Source of the DNA: Spirosoma spitsbergense DSM 19989
Lineage (GTDB): Bacteria > Bacteroidota > Bacteroidia > Cytophagales > Spirosomataceae
NCBI RefSeq assembly: GCF_000374085.1
Contig: NZ_KB893569.1
Coordinates: 1-55,651, forward strand
Direction of reading: 5' to 3'
Length of the DNA: 55,651 bases
A program made the position numbers and the translations under genes. Numbering within the stretch: the stretch's first letter is position 1; every line of letters begins with the position of its first letter. The notes below the pieces were generated by a model. The model worked only from the letters and a program-made list of their open reading frames with translations. It was not told where the DNA came from and made no database searches. Below, in pieces: positions 33,692-42,712 of this stretch.

Positions 33692-34084
33692 GTACGGTTA
33701 CCTTGATTATCCGGCAACTGGTGCTGATATACACCATACCGTCGTCCCTATAAAGGAACAGGACAGGGTTACTCTACTGAAAAAGCGGAGCACTACTTCT
33801 GTTGCCGTAAAAAGTGCAGGAATTGAACTATGTTTTTATGGACAGCGATAAGCCCAATAAACAGGAGAGTACCGGCCATAAAAGACCAGACAGACAAGGT
33901 TATCCGAAAATAGAAACCAGTAGTGCCCGTAAAAACCAGTTGCGCTGAAGGCCAGCGTTAGCGGGACATGTGTGTGGCTTGAGGCAGTCCAAAATAGCCT
34001 GAACGGGCTGGGGCCAGCAACGATGTTGAGACGCAGGAACGAAACCCGGAACCGGGTGCAGGTACCATCAACGTATTGACTGCT
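33692..34084. other. Intergenic stretch without recognised gene
   Basis: Upstream of the MFS gene I find no gene with family similarity. A long open minus-strand frame without a start codon crosses 33840-34070 (…GHYWFLFSDNLVCLVFYGRYSPVYW…), which may be coding debris. Confidence 0.35.
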
Positions 34085-34110
34085 CTAAAAGCGTACTTTA
34101 GCGCTTTTAG
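34085..34110 (-). terminator. Hairpin overlapping the stop of the 42-aa ORF
   Basis: CTAAAAGCG (34085-34093) and CGCTTTTAG (34102-34110) are perfect 9-bp arms with an 8-nt loop. The ORF's stop codon is in one arm, which supports real transcription across this site. Confidence 0.55.
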
Positions 34111-34235
34111 AATACAAGATTAGAAACACCGTACCAGAAAAGAGCGGTAGCTCCTGCCAGAATAGACCAGGCTGCGACCTTCTGTACATCAGCCGTTGTA
34201 AGAGTAGTAGTAACAATTATCCGAATCTTAAACAT
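34107..34235 (-). CDS. Small single-helix membrane protein, 42 aa (tentative)
   Basis: ATG 34235 to TAA 34107 encodes a 42-aa peptide with a basic start (MFKIRIIV), a polar stretch and one clear membrane helix (VAAWSILAGATALFWYGV), ending in SNLVF. The hairpin at its stop and the otherwise empty 970-bp gap support it. No family known to me. An imperfect -7-like AACTTTGC lies about 40 nt upstream. Confidence 0.4.
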   Translation of the reverse strand: MFKIRIIVTTTLTTADVQKVAAWSILAGATALFWYGVSNLVF

Positions 34236-34661
34236 AGTATAGTTTGGGAGCTAGTATATACTGTATTTAAGCAAAGTTCGTACCAAAAAAAAGGTCGATT
34301 AACCGAATTGATACCGTAAAAAAAATAAACAGGAAGATGGTATATAAAAAATATTGTCACCTAATATAAAATATCATGAAAGAACATGGTAAAAATATCT
34401 CACAGGAAACTATATAATAAATAAACATCAACTGTTTAGCAAACTTTGCTGTCTTTTGTTGATTCAAAATTAACATACAAAGATTTATACTTAACAACAA
34501 GTTACCTATTTTTAATAAAGCCTTTGGTATACCATCATACGTCAACTGATCTTTGTCCAGAAAACGGAATTAAATCGTTAAAATCGTTGGATAAACTACC
34601 TGAAACAGGCAAATAAGGGATACATAGGGCCATCGGCAGTACAACGCCAGACCAACCAGCG
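34236..34661. other. Very AT-rich intergenic stretch
   Basis: This is a strongly AT-rich segment between the 42-aa ORF and the DUF2461 gene, with A and T runs and only a short, unlikely minus-strand frame at 34357-34545. I see no RNA gene. It may simply hold regulatory sequence or decayed DNA. Confidence 0.4.
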
Positions 34662-35372
34662 TTACAACGTGACTCCTTCCTCTTTCTCATCGAAAAAGAG
34701 ATAATTTAACAGATCGCAGTAGGGTTTTATGATCCGGCAACCCTGTATAATGTCATCGGCAAAATTAGCTTTTAGCACATCCTTATCCGTAAAGCGATGC
34801 ATAAAGAATAATTCTTTCCGGCGCAGCAAGTCTATTTCGGGATGGTCCGCAGGGTAGCCTTTAGGCGTTGTTTTCATTACCTCGCCGGATGCTTCCGGAA
34901 AATACGTTTTGAACGCGTCGGCTTCAATTATATTTTTTAATTCGGCGGCATTATAATCTACCTCCTGCCGAAATTTGGCGAGGTTGGCGGGGGTCGGGTT
35001 CCACATGCCCGCGCCAACAAATGATTGATTCCCCGGCTGGATGTGAACATAGTAGTCAATCCGGCCGGAGTGCCGCCCGCCGGGACCTATGGCAAATGCC
35101 AGATTCGATTTATACGGGGCTTTGTCTTTAGCGAATCGAATGTCGCGGTTGATCCGGAAAATACAGTCTTTGACGGCGGTGTTGGCCAGTGGTTCAAAGG
35201 GACTTAACCCCGTCAGTACCCGTTCTACAACGGCACAGAGTTCTGCTTTGGCGGCATCGTAGCGGGGGCGATTTTCGTGAAACCACTCCCGGTTATTATT
35301 TTTAACAAGGTCACGCATGAATGCCAGCGTGGGGGCCGTAAAGGCCGCTTTTGGGGTAGGTTTCGCTTTCAT
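34662..35372 (-). CDS. DUF2461 family protein
   Basis: This 236-aa protein has the DUF2461 (TIGR02453) signature: FMRDLVKNNNREWFHENRPRYDAAKAEL, CIFRINRDIRFAKDKAPYKSNLAFAIGPGG, YYVHIQPGNQSFVGAGMWNP, and RFRQEV-type and TTPKGYPADHPEIDLLRRKELF segments. It is widespread and soluble, of unknown biochemical role. It is transcribed alone. An N-terminal Lys/Pro-rich extension (KAKPTPKAA) precedes the domain. Confidence 0.92.
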   Translation of the reverse strand: MKAKPTPKAAFTAPTLAFMRDLVKNNNREWFHENRPRYDAAKAELCAVVERVLTGLSPFEPLANTAVKDCIFRINRDIRFAKDKAPYKSNLAFAIGPGGRHSGRIDYYVHIQPGNQSFVGAGMWNPTPANLAKFRQEVDYNAAELKNIIEADAFKTYFPEASGEVMKTTPKGYPADHPEIDLLRRKELFFMHRFTDKDVLKANFADDIIQGCRIIKPYCDLLNYLFFDEKEEGVTL

Positions 35373-35513
35373 AACTATCCCAAAGATAAGCAGTTTTCAA
35401 CGTACCTCCCCTATCCGAATGGCGGTTTGCGCTAAACTGACTGAGTGGTCCTGAACCATAAAAAGCCGTTTCTGTACGCCGGTTTTACGTCCGGTGTAAT
35501 CAGGCACTCATAG

Positions 35514-36440
35514 CTACTTTATCTGACGCTTGAATTGCCGGGGGGATACCCGTTCGATGGCCCGGAAGGTATTACTGAAGTGCGTAAGGCTGTTGAAACC
35601 AGATTCGTAACAGGCATCTGTCACGGTTTTGGCCGGATTGCGCAGAATGGTTTTGGCCTGCTGGATGCGTTCTGTCAGGATAAACTGGGCGGGCGAAACC
35701 CCGAGTTCACTTTTAAACAATCGAAAGAAATGGGATTTGGACAGGCATGCTTTATCGCTCAGTTCCTCTACAGACAGTGCGCGGGTCAGGTTCTGCCGGA
35801 TGTAGGCCACCACGTAGGCCAGTCGGTTTGTATTAACATGCTGGCTGGTCTGGAGCAGTAAATTTGTGCGAACCTGGGTTTGTGACAGTCGGACGATGAG
35901 CTCCCGGAGAGTATTCTTGATGTAGAAAGGCCGGAACGCATTGTTCTCCCGAAACAGTCGGGTGAGTTTATCCGTCAGCGAACTGATTTCGGGATTGTTC
36001 TGCATCAGGTAGTTGTCCGTATTCAACTGCCACTGGTCAACGGCTTCCACGCGGGGCACTTCCTGGTTTAGCTGGTGTATCGTTTCGCGGATAAATTCGT
36101 CCGAAATTGTCAGCGCCATGCAGCGAGTCGGCTCATCGATGGTAGCGTCAGGAAAGTCGATCTGCATCAACCGGTCGGATGGTAACAGTAACGATTCGCC
36201 GGGGCAGTAATCGAACGGGTCCGTTTCGCGCAGGTGCATCACTTTACGGCCACTCAGCATACTGGTCATCACGGGTGCGTTAAACCGTAGCTGAATCAGA
36301 TTGGCCTGCTGAAATGTTTCGTATAGATGCAGTTCTGCTTCATCGTGACTGAGCGTCAGCTTATTTTCTACCAGCGTATCCAGCCTCGCTCCCCAGGCAC
36401 TCACCGCTTCGTTGGCTGTCATTTTCCCTGATTTCTCCAT
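35514..36440 (-). CDS. AraC-family transcriptional regulator
   Basis: ATG 36440 gives 308 aa (MEKSGKMTANEAVS). Residues ~20-180 form an AraC_N-type ligand domain (LRFNAPVMTSMLSGRKVMHL, PGESLLLPSDRLMQIDFPDA). The C-terminal ~100 residues form the double HTH: LSVEELSDKACLSKSHFFRLFKSELGVSPAQFILTERIQQAKTIL and VTDACYESGFNSLTHFSNTFRAIERVSPRQFKRQ. It is divergent from the aldehyde dehydrogenase operon, 118 bp away, and is its probable activator. Confidence 0.92.
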   Translation of the reverse strand: MEKSGKMTANEAVSAWGARLDTLVENKLTLSHDEAELHLYETFQQANLIQLRFNAPVMTSMLSGRKVMHLRETDPFDYCPGESLLLPSDRLMQIDFPDATIDEPTRCMALTISDEFIRETIHQLNQEVPRVEAVDQWQLNTDNYLMQNNPEISSLTDKLTRLFRENNAFRPFYIKNTLRELIVRLSQTQVRTNLLLQTSQHVNTNRLAYVVAYIRQNLTRALSVEELSDKACLSKSHFFRLFKSELGVSPAQFILTERIQQAKTILRNPAKTVTDACYESGFNSLTHFSNTFRAIERVSPRQFKRQIK

Positions 36441-36558
36441 GCAATCTGACAATGGTACTATTCCGCAAGTATTTGAGAGTATAACGCAATAATCGTTGTA
36501 CAATTTCGACAAATTTTGTGAAGAAGTTAATTAGGTCACGAAAAATCCTTTATAAATC

Positions 36559-38073
36559 ATGCAGACTGCCGAAGCGCCAAGCAAAACAATGCCCCGCCCC
36601 ATGTTCAAAACCCAGTACGAAAACTACATCGGGGGCAAGTGGGTACCACCCGTCGGGGGTGAGTATTTTAACAACGAATCGCCGGTAGATGGCAGCCTGA
36701 TTGCCCGGATGCCCCGCTCCAAAGCCGCCGACGTCGATATGGCCGTTGAAGCTGCCCAGAAAGCATTTGAAACCTGGGGGAAAACATCCGCTACGGAGCG
36801 TAGTAAAGTACTGCTTCAGATTGCCGATGTCATTGAGCAGAATCTTGAGTTTCTGGCTCGGGTCGAGACCGTTGAAAATGGCAAAGCCCTTCGCGAAACG
36901 ATGGCGGCCGATATGCCTCTTGTAGTGGACCACTTCCGGTATTTTGCCGGAGTAATTCGGGCGGAAGAAGGATCGGCGACCGAACTTAATGCCGACACCT
37001 TATCCCTGATTATCAAGGAGCCCGTAGGCGTAGTGGGTCAGATTATTCCCTGGAATTTCCCGTTGCTGATGGCCACCTGGAAACTGGCACCGGCATTGGC
37101 CGCTGGCTGCTGCGTGGTGATCAAACCGGCAGAGCAAACTCCTACGTCGCTGGCAATTCTGTTCGAACTGCTGGAAGGTATCGTTCCGGCGGGCGTGGTC
37201 AATATTATTCAGGGATTCGGACCGGAGGCCGGTAAGCCTTTGGCCCAGCACAAGGGTATTAACAAGGTTGCCTTTACGGGCGAAACCACCACCGGGCGGT
37301 TAATTATGCAGTATGCCTCGGAAAACCTCATTCCCGTTACGATGGAACTGGGTGGGAAATCACCGAATATCTTCATGAAATCCATTGCCGATCATGATGA
37401 TGAATTCTTCGACAAGTGCGTGGAAGGTGCCGTTATGTTTGCGCTGAACCAGGGCGAAATCTGTACCTGCCCATCCCGCCTGCTGGTGCACGAAGACATC
37501 TACGACAAGTTTATGGAGCGGGTTATTCAGCGGACCGAGGCCATCAAACTGGGGCACCCCCTCGACCCGGAAACCATGATGGGCGCGCAGGCCAGCAACG
37601 ACCAGTACGAAAAAATCCTGTCCTACATCGACATCGGTAAGCAGGAAGGTGCCGAAGTACTAACGGGTGGCGGACCAGCCAACAGTGTGGAGGGAGGCTT
37701 TTATATTCAGCCAACCATCTTCAAAGGCCATAACAAGATGCGGATTTTCCAGGAAGAAATCTTCGGTCCGGTACTGTCCGTTACCACGTTCAAGGATGCC
37801 GACGAAGCCGTAGCGATTGCCAATGATACGCTGTACGGACTTGGTGCCGGTTTCTGGTCGCGGGATGCGCATGAACTGTACACCATTCCCCGGCAGATTC
37901 AGGCGGGACGCGTGTGGGTCAACTGTTACCACGACTACCCGGCCCACGCACCGTTTGGCGGTTACAAGAAATCAGGTTTTGGTCGCGAAAACCACCTGAT
38001 GATGCTGAACCACTATCGTCAGGTAAAGAACCTGTTGATTTCGTACAGCAAGAATAAGCTTGGTTTCTTTTGA
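36559..38073 (+). CDS. NAD-dependent aldehyde dehydrogenase
   Basis: This 504-aa ALDH oxidises an aldehyde to the acid. Motifs are [22 protein letters not shown] (cofactor), FTGETTTGR, the general-base Glu in [12 protein letters not shown] and the nucleophile Cys in [14 protein letters not shown]. Also present are [10 protein letters not shown] and the C-terminal [14 protein letters not shown]. It is most like the ExaC/acetaldehyde-type enzymes that accompany DUF779 proteins in alcohol and aldehyde use. It leads an operon with EthD and DUF779 genes, and an AraC regulator is divergent. Confidence 0.95.
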   Translation: MQTAEAPSKTMPRPMFKTQYENYIGGKWVPPVGGEYFNNESPVDGSLIARMPRSKAADVDMAVEAAQKAFETWGKTSATERSKVLLQIADVIEQNLEFLARVETVENGKALRETMAADMPLVVDHFRYFAGVIRAEEGSATELNADTLSLIIKEPVGVVGQIIPWNFPLLMATWKLAPALAAGCCVVIKPAEQTPTSLAILFELLEGIVPAGVVNIIQGFGPEAGKPLAQHKGINKVAFTGETTTGRLIMQYASENLIPVTMELGGKSPNIFMKSIADHDDEFFDKCVEGAVMFALNQGEICTCPSRLLVHEDIYDKFMERVIQRTEAIKLGHPLDPETMMGAQASNDQYEKILSYIDIGKQEGAEVLTGGGPANSVEGGFYIQPTIFKGHNKMRIFQEEIFGPVLSVTTFKDADEAVAIANDTLYGLGAGFWSRDAHELYTIPRQIQAGRVWVNCYHDYPAHAPFGGYKKSGFGRENHLMMLNHYRQVKNLLISYSKNKLGFF

Positions 38074-38090
38074 TTAAAGAACGACTGGAC

Positions 38091-38186
38091 GAAAGAGTGA
38101 CTGAATGAAAGCGTTACCTTGTGGGGCTTTCACTCAGTCACTCTTTATATTCTTTCGCTTAATCACTCTTTCATTCTTTCACTCAT
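38091..38186. repeat. Simple-word inverted repeat (GAAA/GAGT/GACT) before the EthD gene
   Basis: The arm AAAGAGTGACTGAATGAAAG... (38092-38112) is complementary to 38126-38146 at all but one position. A further stretch of CTTTC/ACTC words (38147-38186) extends to 5 nt before the EthD start codon. Confidence 0.8.
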
Positions 38187-38191
38187 TACCC

Positions 38192-38494
38192 ATGGTCCGT
38201 CTAGTAGTCCTTTACCCGAAAACCGAATCCAGCCAGTTTGATTCGGCCTATTACCTCGACAAACACATTCCGCTGGTCAAAGAACGGCTAACTCCCTTCG
38301 GGCTGGTTGGCGTCGATATGCAGGAGGCCTTACCCGGCGATTCCCTGCCCCCCTACGCCATGATTACCGGACTTGCCTTCAATACGACCGACGAACTGGA
38401 GAAAGGGATGGGCACGCACGGAGCCGAGCTACTGGGCGATATTCCCAACTTCACCGATGTACAGCCCGCCACACAGGTGTGCCGGGTTTTGTAA
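38192..38494 (+). CDS. EthD-family protein
   Basis: ATG 38192 gives MVRLVVLYPKTESSQFDSAYYLDKHIPLVKERLTPFG, the normal start of EthD-type ferredoxin-like proteins; an upstream frame runs into the repeat. It has 100 aa and one dimeric alpha-beta barrel domain, with the conserved His of DKHIPL. EthD was first seen in ethyl tert-butyl ether degradation, and its exact role is unclear. Between the aldehyde dehydrogenase and DUF779 genes, it may help aldehyde metabolism. Confidence 0.88.
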   Translation: MVRLVVLYPKTESSQFDSAYYLDKHIPLVKERLTPFGLVGVDMQEALPGDSLPPYAMITGLAFNTTDELEKGMGTHGAELLGDIPNFTDVQPATQVCRVL

Positions 38495-38518
38495 ATCGAT
38501 CATAATTAACGCTTACCT

Positions 38519-38914
38519 ATGATCGCTCAAACAACATCCCGCGTTGACGTAACACCCGCTGCGGCTGACATTATCCGTACCGTCAGTGCCGAACACGGAC
38601 CACTAATGTTCCACCAGAGCGGTGGCTGCTGTGATGGTTCATCCCCCATGTGCTTTGCAAAAGGTGAATTTCGTATCGGTCAGTCCGACATACTGCTGGG
38701 TCAGATCGAGGGGTGTGATTTCTGGATGTCGAGCGACCAGTTCGAGTATTGGCAGCACACCCATTTGACCATCGACGTGACGCCCGGACGCGGGGCTAGT
38801 TTCTCGCTCGAAATTCCACTGGGTGTCCGTTTTTTAATTCGGTCGCGTCTGTTTGAACCCGAAGAGTCTGAACACCTCGCCCCCGTGCATGTTGGCCCGC
38901 TGGAGGATATGTAG
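38519..38914 (+). CDS. DUF779 protein
   Basis: This 131-aa protein has the DUF779 pattern: PAAADIIRTVSAEHGPLMFHQSGGCCDGSSPMCF, GQIEGCDFWMSSDQFEYWQHTHLTIDV and GRGASFSLEIPLGVRFLIRSRLF. The invariant Cys-Cys pair and a third Cys (GGCCDGSSPMC) suggest metal binding or redox chemistry. DUF779 genes are nearly always linked to aldehyde or alcohol dehydrogenases, as here, but the activity is unknown. Confidence 0.92.
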   Translation: MIAQTTSRVDVTPAAADIIRTVSAEHGPLMFHQSGGCCDGSSPMCFAKGEFRIGQSDILLGQIEGCDFWMSSDQFEYWQHTHLTIDVTPGRGASFSLEIPLGVRFLIRSRLFEPEESEHLAPVHVGPLEDM

Positions 38915-38946
38915 CCCAAAATTGATAAACACAAGCCTGTAGACGA

Positions 38947-38991
38947 GCGTTTAGTTGATGAACAGGCAAATATAGTTCATCAACTAAACGC
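38947..38991. terminator. Perfect 17-bp hairpin after the DUF779 gene
   Basis: GCGTTTAGTTGATGAAC (38947-38963) is exactly complementary to 38975-38991, with an 11-nt loop. It closes the aldehyde dehydrogenase operon and precedes a broken doxX-like gene. Confidence 0.75.
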
Positions 38992-38997
38992 CTTGTT

Positions 38998-39269
38998 ATG
39001 AGTACGCTTAACTCAACCCGATACACAGCAACCACCATTGATGATGCCCTGCTGCTGCTGCGCATTGGCTTAGTCTGTTTACCCGACTGACAACCATCCC
39101 GTTGATTATCACCATGCTGACGGCCTTGTTTATGGCCCATAGCGGAGCCCTGTTCGGCGATGGCAAAAAAAACGGACTATTTATACTGATGTTCCTGACA
39201 CTGCTGATTCTAGGGACGGGTGCCTATAGCCTCGATGCCCGGATGAGTCGCCGGCAGTTGGTACGTTAA
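38998..39269 (+). pseudogene. DoxX-like gene with internal deletion and frameshift
   Basis: ATG 38998 opens MSTLNSTRYTATTIDDALLLLRIGLVCL, the start of a DoxX protein, then hits TGA. The +1 frame continues immediately with RLTTIPLIITMLTALFMAHSGALFGDGKKNGLFILMFLTLLI...DARMSRRQLV to TAA 39269, the C-terminal part of the same family. The missing middle (about 50-70 residues in intact relatives) shows that a deletion fused the ends out of frame. Confidence 0.8.
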
Positions 39270-40318
39270 AAAATGTAACGGATGGTACACCAGGGTATTT
39301 CATCCCGTAGCAGTTGTTCAAAAACGGCCACCATCTGGCGTTTCAACTGGTGCCTGTACCGAATATTCCAGCCACCAAACTGGCTGACTTTACTTTCCTG
39401 CAATGCAGGTACCCATAATAATTCCTCCGCCTTCGGATTGATGGCCAGGTTTGCCTGATGCTGCCCCTGGTTGTGGGTCAGGAAAATAACTTCGCTTTGG
39501 AGTTGCGCCTTCACATCGGGCCGGACAGCCGCATTGAGCTGGCGAAACAGGTCTCGGTAATCGTTACGCCACGCTTTCGGGTCGCCGTCGGCACCGCCAT
39601 ACACAATTACGGGGGAAAAATTGACGTGTACTTCGTATCCCGCGTCGTAAAAATCATTGATAGCCGCCAGCCTCTTTTCGATACTATCGGTACGAACGTC
39701 GACCAGTTTGCTCACGTGACTGGGCATCAGGCTAAACCGGATGCGTACTTTACGCTGTGGGTTGAAATCGAGCAGGGCGGGGTTCACGAATTTGGTGGCA
39801 AACGTAGCCTTGGCGCGGGGATGGTCGCGGTAAAAGGAAAACACCTGCTCAATACCATCCGTCAGGCTGTAATCAATCGATATATCGGAGTTACAGCCAA
39901 TATCATACGTCCAGTAGGCTGGGTCGGTCTGGTTGGCGGGTTTGGGCCAGTCGAGGGCGTTCACATGGGCGCCAACGCTCGCCAGATTCTCGTCGATGTT
40001 GGTGAACAGCGTAATGGGATTCACGTTTTTGTGCCGGTCCACGTAACAGTAGGTGCAGGCGCCAAAACAGCCATTGGCCAGACTCGGCGCAATGTAATCC
40101 GAACTCCGGCCACTCCATTTTATGTCCTGCGTTTTGAGTTTGCCCAGCACCAGCACATCAGACTTGACCTTGAAGTGGTTCATCCCCAACTCCGGCAGTC
40201 GGTTATGCTGCTTTATCTGTAGCGTTTCAGCCTCCGGGAATTGGGCCAGTACCGCTTCACCCCGTTCGTTGAGCGCATCGGCAGTATAGAGTATCAGGGA
40301 AGGATTAAAGTCGGGCAT
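39266..40318 (-). CDS. Spore photoproduct lyase-like radical SAM protein
   Basis: This 350-aa protein has a radical SAM CX3CX2C motif in LANGCFGACTYCYVDRHKNVNP near residue 85, which holds the 4Fe-4S cluster. It continues with DIGCNSDISIDYSLTDG, KATFATKFVNPALL, RIRFSLMPSHVSKLVDVRTDSIEKRLAAINDFYDAGYEVHVNFSPVIVY. These belong to the SPL family found in non-sporulating bacteria. In Bacillus, SPL repairs the spore photoproduct in UV-damaged DNA; here a DNA- or nucleotide-repair role is inferred. Single gene, overlapping the doxX relic's end by 4 nt. Confidence 0.9.
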   Translation of the reverse strand: MPDFNPSLILYTADALNERGEAVLAQFPEAETLQIKQHNRLPELGMNHFKVKSDVLVLGKLKTQDIKWSGRSSDYIAPSLANGCFGACTYCYVDRHKNVNPITLFTNIDENLASVGAHVNALDWPKPANQTDPAYWTYDIGCNSDISIDYSLTDGIEQVFSFYRDHPRAKATFATKFVNPALLDFNPQRKVRIRFSLMPSHVSKLVDVRTDSIEKRLAAINDFYDAGYEVHVNFSPVIVYGGADGDPKAWRNDYRDLFRQLNAAVRPDVKAQLQSEVIFLTHNQGQHQANLAINPKAEELLWVPALQESKVSQFGGWNIRYRHQLKRQMVAVFEQLLRDEIPWCTIRYIF

Positions 40319-40420
40319 GAACAGACAATCAGGTTGTTACTATAAAACATACCAGCCACGCCAATAGTTCACCAAATACACTACACAATGAACTGAAAAT
40401 CAGCTATTTAATTGCCAGTA

Positions 40421-41257
40421 TTAACGTTTCATTCCCTGCGTTATTCCCGCCAGCTGTACCCTGTCCCCTACCTTAAATTGTCCCCAGGCCGGGTTGGCCG
40501 ATTGTACCCGCGAATTCGTTGTTTCTACGACCCAGCGTTGCTGGTTTTCATCGTACTCAATCTGCGTGATGCACTCCTGTATCAACGGGTTGAGCGGGCG
40601 GTCTCCGATCAGTTCATCCGTTTGAATGTGGCCCTCTACCAGGCGAATAACCCGATCGGCCAGTGCCTGCACATCCGCATCATGGTGGCTTACCAGCAGC
40701 GTGGTCGTTTGCCATCGCTGATGTAGTTTTACCAGTACCTGCTGCAATTGCTGACTGGATTGAGTATCCAGCGCAGCAAACGGCTCATCCAGTAACAGGA
40801 GCTGTGGCCGTCGTACCAGTGCCCGGGCCAGCGCCACCCGTTGCCGCTGACCACCCGACAACCGACCCGGTTTCTGATCGACAAACGGCTCCAGACCTGT
40901 CCCCTCGATCAACTCATTCACGAACATCAACTGATCATTTGGGGCAGCGTAGGTGATGTTTTCTCGCACGGTCATGTTCGGAAAGAGGGCCGTATCCTGA
41001 AACACGTATCCGATGGCCCGTTGCCGGGGTGGCAGGTTGATACCCTGTTTCTTATCGAACCACACAGCCTCATCGATCGTAATTCGGCCGGAGCGGGGCG
41101 TTTCCAACCCGGCCAACAGCCGCAGAAGGGTTGTTTTCCCGGAGCCGGAAGGGCCGACCAGTGCCGTCAACCCGCCGGATTCCAGCGTAACCTGTACCTG
41201 AAGTTCGGTGGCTCCTTCGGCAAACAGACGCGGCAATAGGACATCAATATGAATCAT
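40421..41257 (-). CDS. modC: Molybdate ABC transporter ATP-binding protein
   Basis: This 278-aa ATPase has Walker A GPSGSGKTT, the signature LSGGQRQRVALARAL, Walker B LLLLDEPFAALD and the switch His in LLVSHHDAD. A short C-terminal part (SRVQSANPAWGQFKVGDRVQLAG) is probably a TOBE-like molybdate-sensing fold. It powers import through ModB. The start overlaps the modB stop by 4 nt. It is the last gene of the operon. Confidence 0.92.
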   Translation of the reverse strand: MIHIDVLLPRLFAEGATELQVQVTLESGGLTALVGPSGSGKTTLLRLLAGLETPRSGRITIDEAVWFDKKQGINLPPRQRAIGYVFQDTALFPNMTVRENITYAAPNDQLMFVNELIEGTGLEPFVDQKPGRLSGGQRQRVALARALVRRPQLLLLDEPFAALDTQSSQQLQQVLVKLHQRWQTTTLLVSHHDADVQALADRVIRLVEGHIQTDELIGDRPLNPLIQECITQIEYDENQQRWVVETTNSRVQSANPAWGQFKVGDRVQLAGITQGMKR

Positions 41258-41919
41258 ACCGTTACGCGTTTATTAATGCCGTACACCAGCAGCAGGATGG
41301 CGAAGGAAAGGCCCAGCAACAGCGCAGCATAGATGTGTGCCGTATCGAAGTGCAGTAGTTCGACCTCGTCATAAATCGCGATGGAGGCCACTCTGGTTTG
41401 GCCGGGCAGGTTCCCTCCTATCATCAGTACCAGCCCAAACTCGCCAATGGTGTGGGCAAACGTCAATACGATACCCGTCAGCAGGGCGGGTTTGCAGTTG
41501 GGCAGCAACACCCGGAACAGTGTCCGCACGGGTGACTGCCCCAGGGTGTACGAAGCCTCGCGCCAGGAAGCAGGCAGATTTTCCAGCCCCGCCTGAATGG
41601 GATGTACCATAAACGGCAAACTGTACAGCAACGACGCTACAACCAACCCTTCGAACGAAAACACCAGTTGCAGATTGACCGTTTGCAGCAACCACGCACC
41701 AAACGCACTGGTCGGACTAAACGCGAGAAGCAGGTAAAACCCGACTACCGAAGGCGGCAACACAAGCGGCAGGCTAATGAGGGCTTCCACCACCGGTTTG
41801 AGCCGGAACCGGCTCAGGGCCAGCCACCCCGCCAGCGGAACGCCGATCAGTAACAGTAGTAACGTGGTGATGCCAGCCAGTCGTAACGTCAGCCAGATGG
41901 GGTCCCAGTCGATGGGCAT
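41254..41919 (-). CDS. modB: Molybdate ABC transporter permease
   Basis: This 221-aa protein has five membrane helices, with LPLVLPPSVVGFYLLLAFSPTSAFGAWL typical of ModB. The EAA loop is in WREASYTLGQSPVRTLFRVLLPNCKPALLTGIVLTFAHTIGEFGLVLMIGGNLPG, which contacts ModC. It follows modA by 18 nt and overlaps modC by 4 nt. Confidence 0.95.
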   Translation of the reverse strand: MPIDWDPIWLTLRLAGITTLLLLLIGVPLAGWLALSRFRLKPVVEALISLPLVLPPSVVGFYLLLAFSPTSAFGAWLLQTVNLQLVFSFEGLVVASLLYSLPFMVHPIQAGLENLPASWREASYTLGQSPVRTLFRVLLPNCKPALLTGIVLTFAHTIGEFGLVLMIGGNLPGQTRVASIAIYDEVELLHFDTAHIYAALLLGLSFAILLLVYGINKRVTV

Positions 41920-41937
41920 GAGTTAGTGGGTATAAAA

Positions 41938-42681
41938 TCAGGAATTAGGCGAACGGTAGCCAAATTGTTGCAAAATACGCCGGGCATCCGGACTACGCAA
42001 AAACTGCACAAACTGCCGGGCAACCTGCAACTGACTCGTTCGCTTTAGTATAACGATCCCCTGCGCAATGGGTGAATATCCTGTAGTGGGAAGGTCGATC
42101 CAGTGCCCGCGTTGTGTAAGACTGGGGTCAAGCACGACCGATTTGGCCGTAAACCCGACCTCAGCGACACCCGTCAATATGTATTGATTTACCTGCGCAA
42201 TACTTTCGCCATACACTATTTTAGGTTTTACCGGGTCCAGTCGTTTCCTGTATTTCAGGAACGAAACAGCCGCTTCGCCGTAGGGGGCTGTAGCTGGATT
42301 GGCAATAGCGACATGCCGGACGGCAGGATTCGACAATACGCGCAGGTCGGCAGTGAGGGGCAGATTACCCAGGGTCCACAGCACCAGCGAGCCGTAGGCA
42401 TACACCACCGGCGCAGCTGTCGTCAATCCGGCTTTGTGCAGCGTTTGGGGGTAGTCCATATCGGCCGACAGAAAAACGTCGTACGGGGCACCCTGCTGAA
42501 TCTGGGTGGTAAGCTTACCGGATGAACTGACAATCAGTTCCATAGTCATACCCGTCTTTTTCTGGAATGCTACCTTCACCTGCTCCATAACAAACTGTGC
42601 ATTGGCAGCCACCGCCACCCGAAGGGGTTGCGCCAACAGGGTTAGGGGGCAGCAAAGTAGAAGAACAAGTAGTTTTTTCAT
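41938..42681 (-). CDS. modA: Molybdate-binding periplasmic protein
   Basis: This 247-aa protein has a signal peptide (LLVLLLCCPLTLLAQP). The mature protein shows VAVAANAQFVMEQVKVAFQKKTGMTMELIVSSSGKLTTQIQQGAPYDVFLSADMDYP, with the oxyanion-binding Ser/Asp positions, then VAIANPATAPYGEAAVSFLKY and VAEVGFTAKS. It delivers molybdate (or tungstate) to ModBC. It starts 31 nt after the oxidoreductase stop. Confidence 0.95.
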   Translation of the reverse strand: MKKLLVLLLCCPLTLLAQPLRVAVAANAQFVMEQVKVAFQKKTGMTMELIVSSSGKLTTQIQQGAPYDVFLSADMDYPQTLHKAGLTTAAPVVYAYGSLVLWTLGNLPLTADLRVLSNPAVRHVAIANPATAPYGEAAVSFLKYRKRLDPVKPKIVYGESIAQVNQYILTGVAEVGFTAKSVVLDPSLTQRGHWIDLPTTGYSPIAQGIVILKRTSQLQVARQFVQFLRSPDARRILQQFGYRSPNS

Positions 42682-42712
42682 GCGTGATGGAATTCATGGT
42701 AGACCGGTCAGC

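Noticed and set aside
34357-34545. 62-codon minus-strand frame
   Set aside because: It lies in very AT-rich sequence, and its Leu/Ile/Lys content is what random AT-rich DNA would give.
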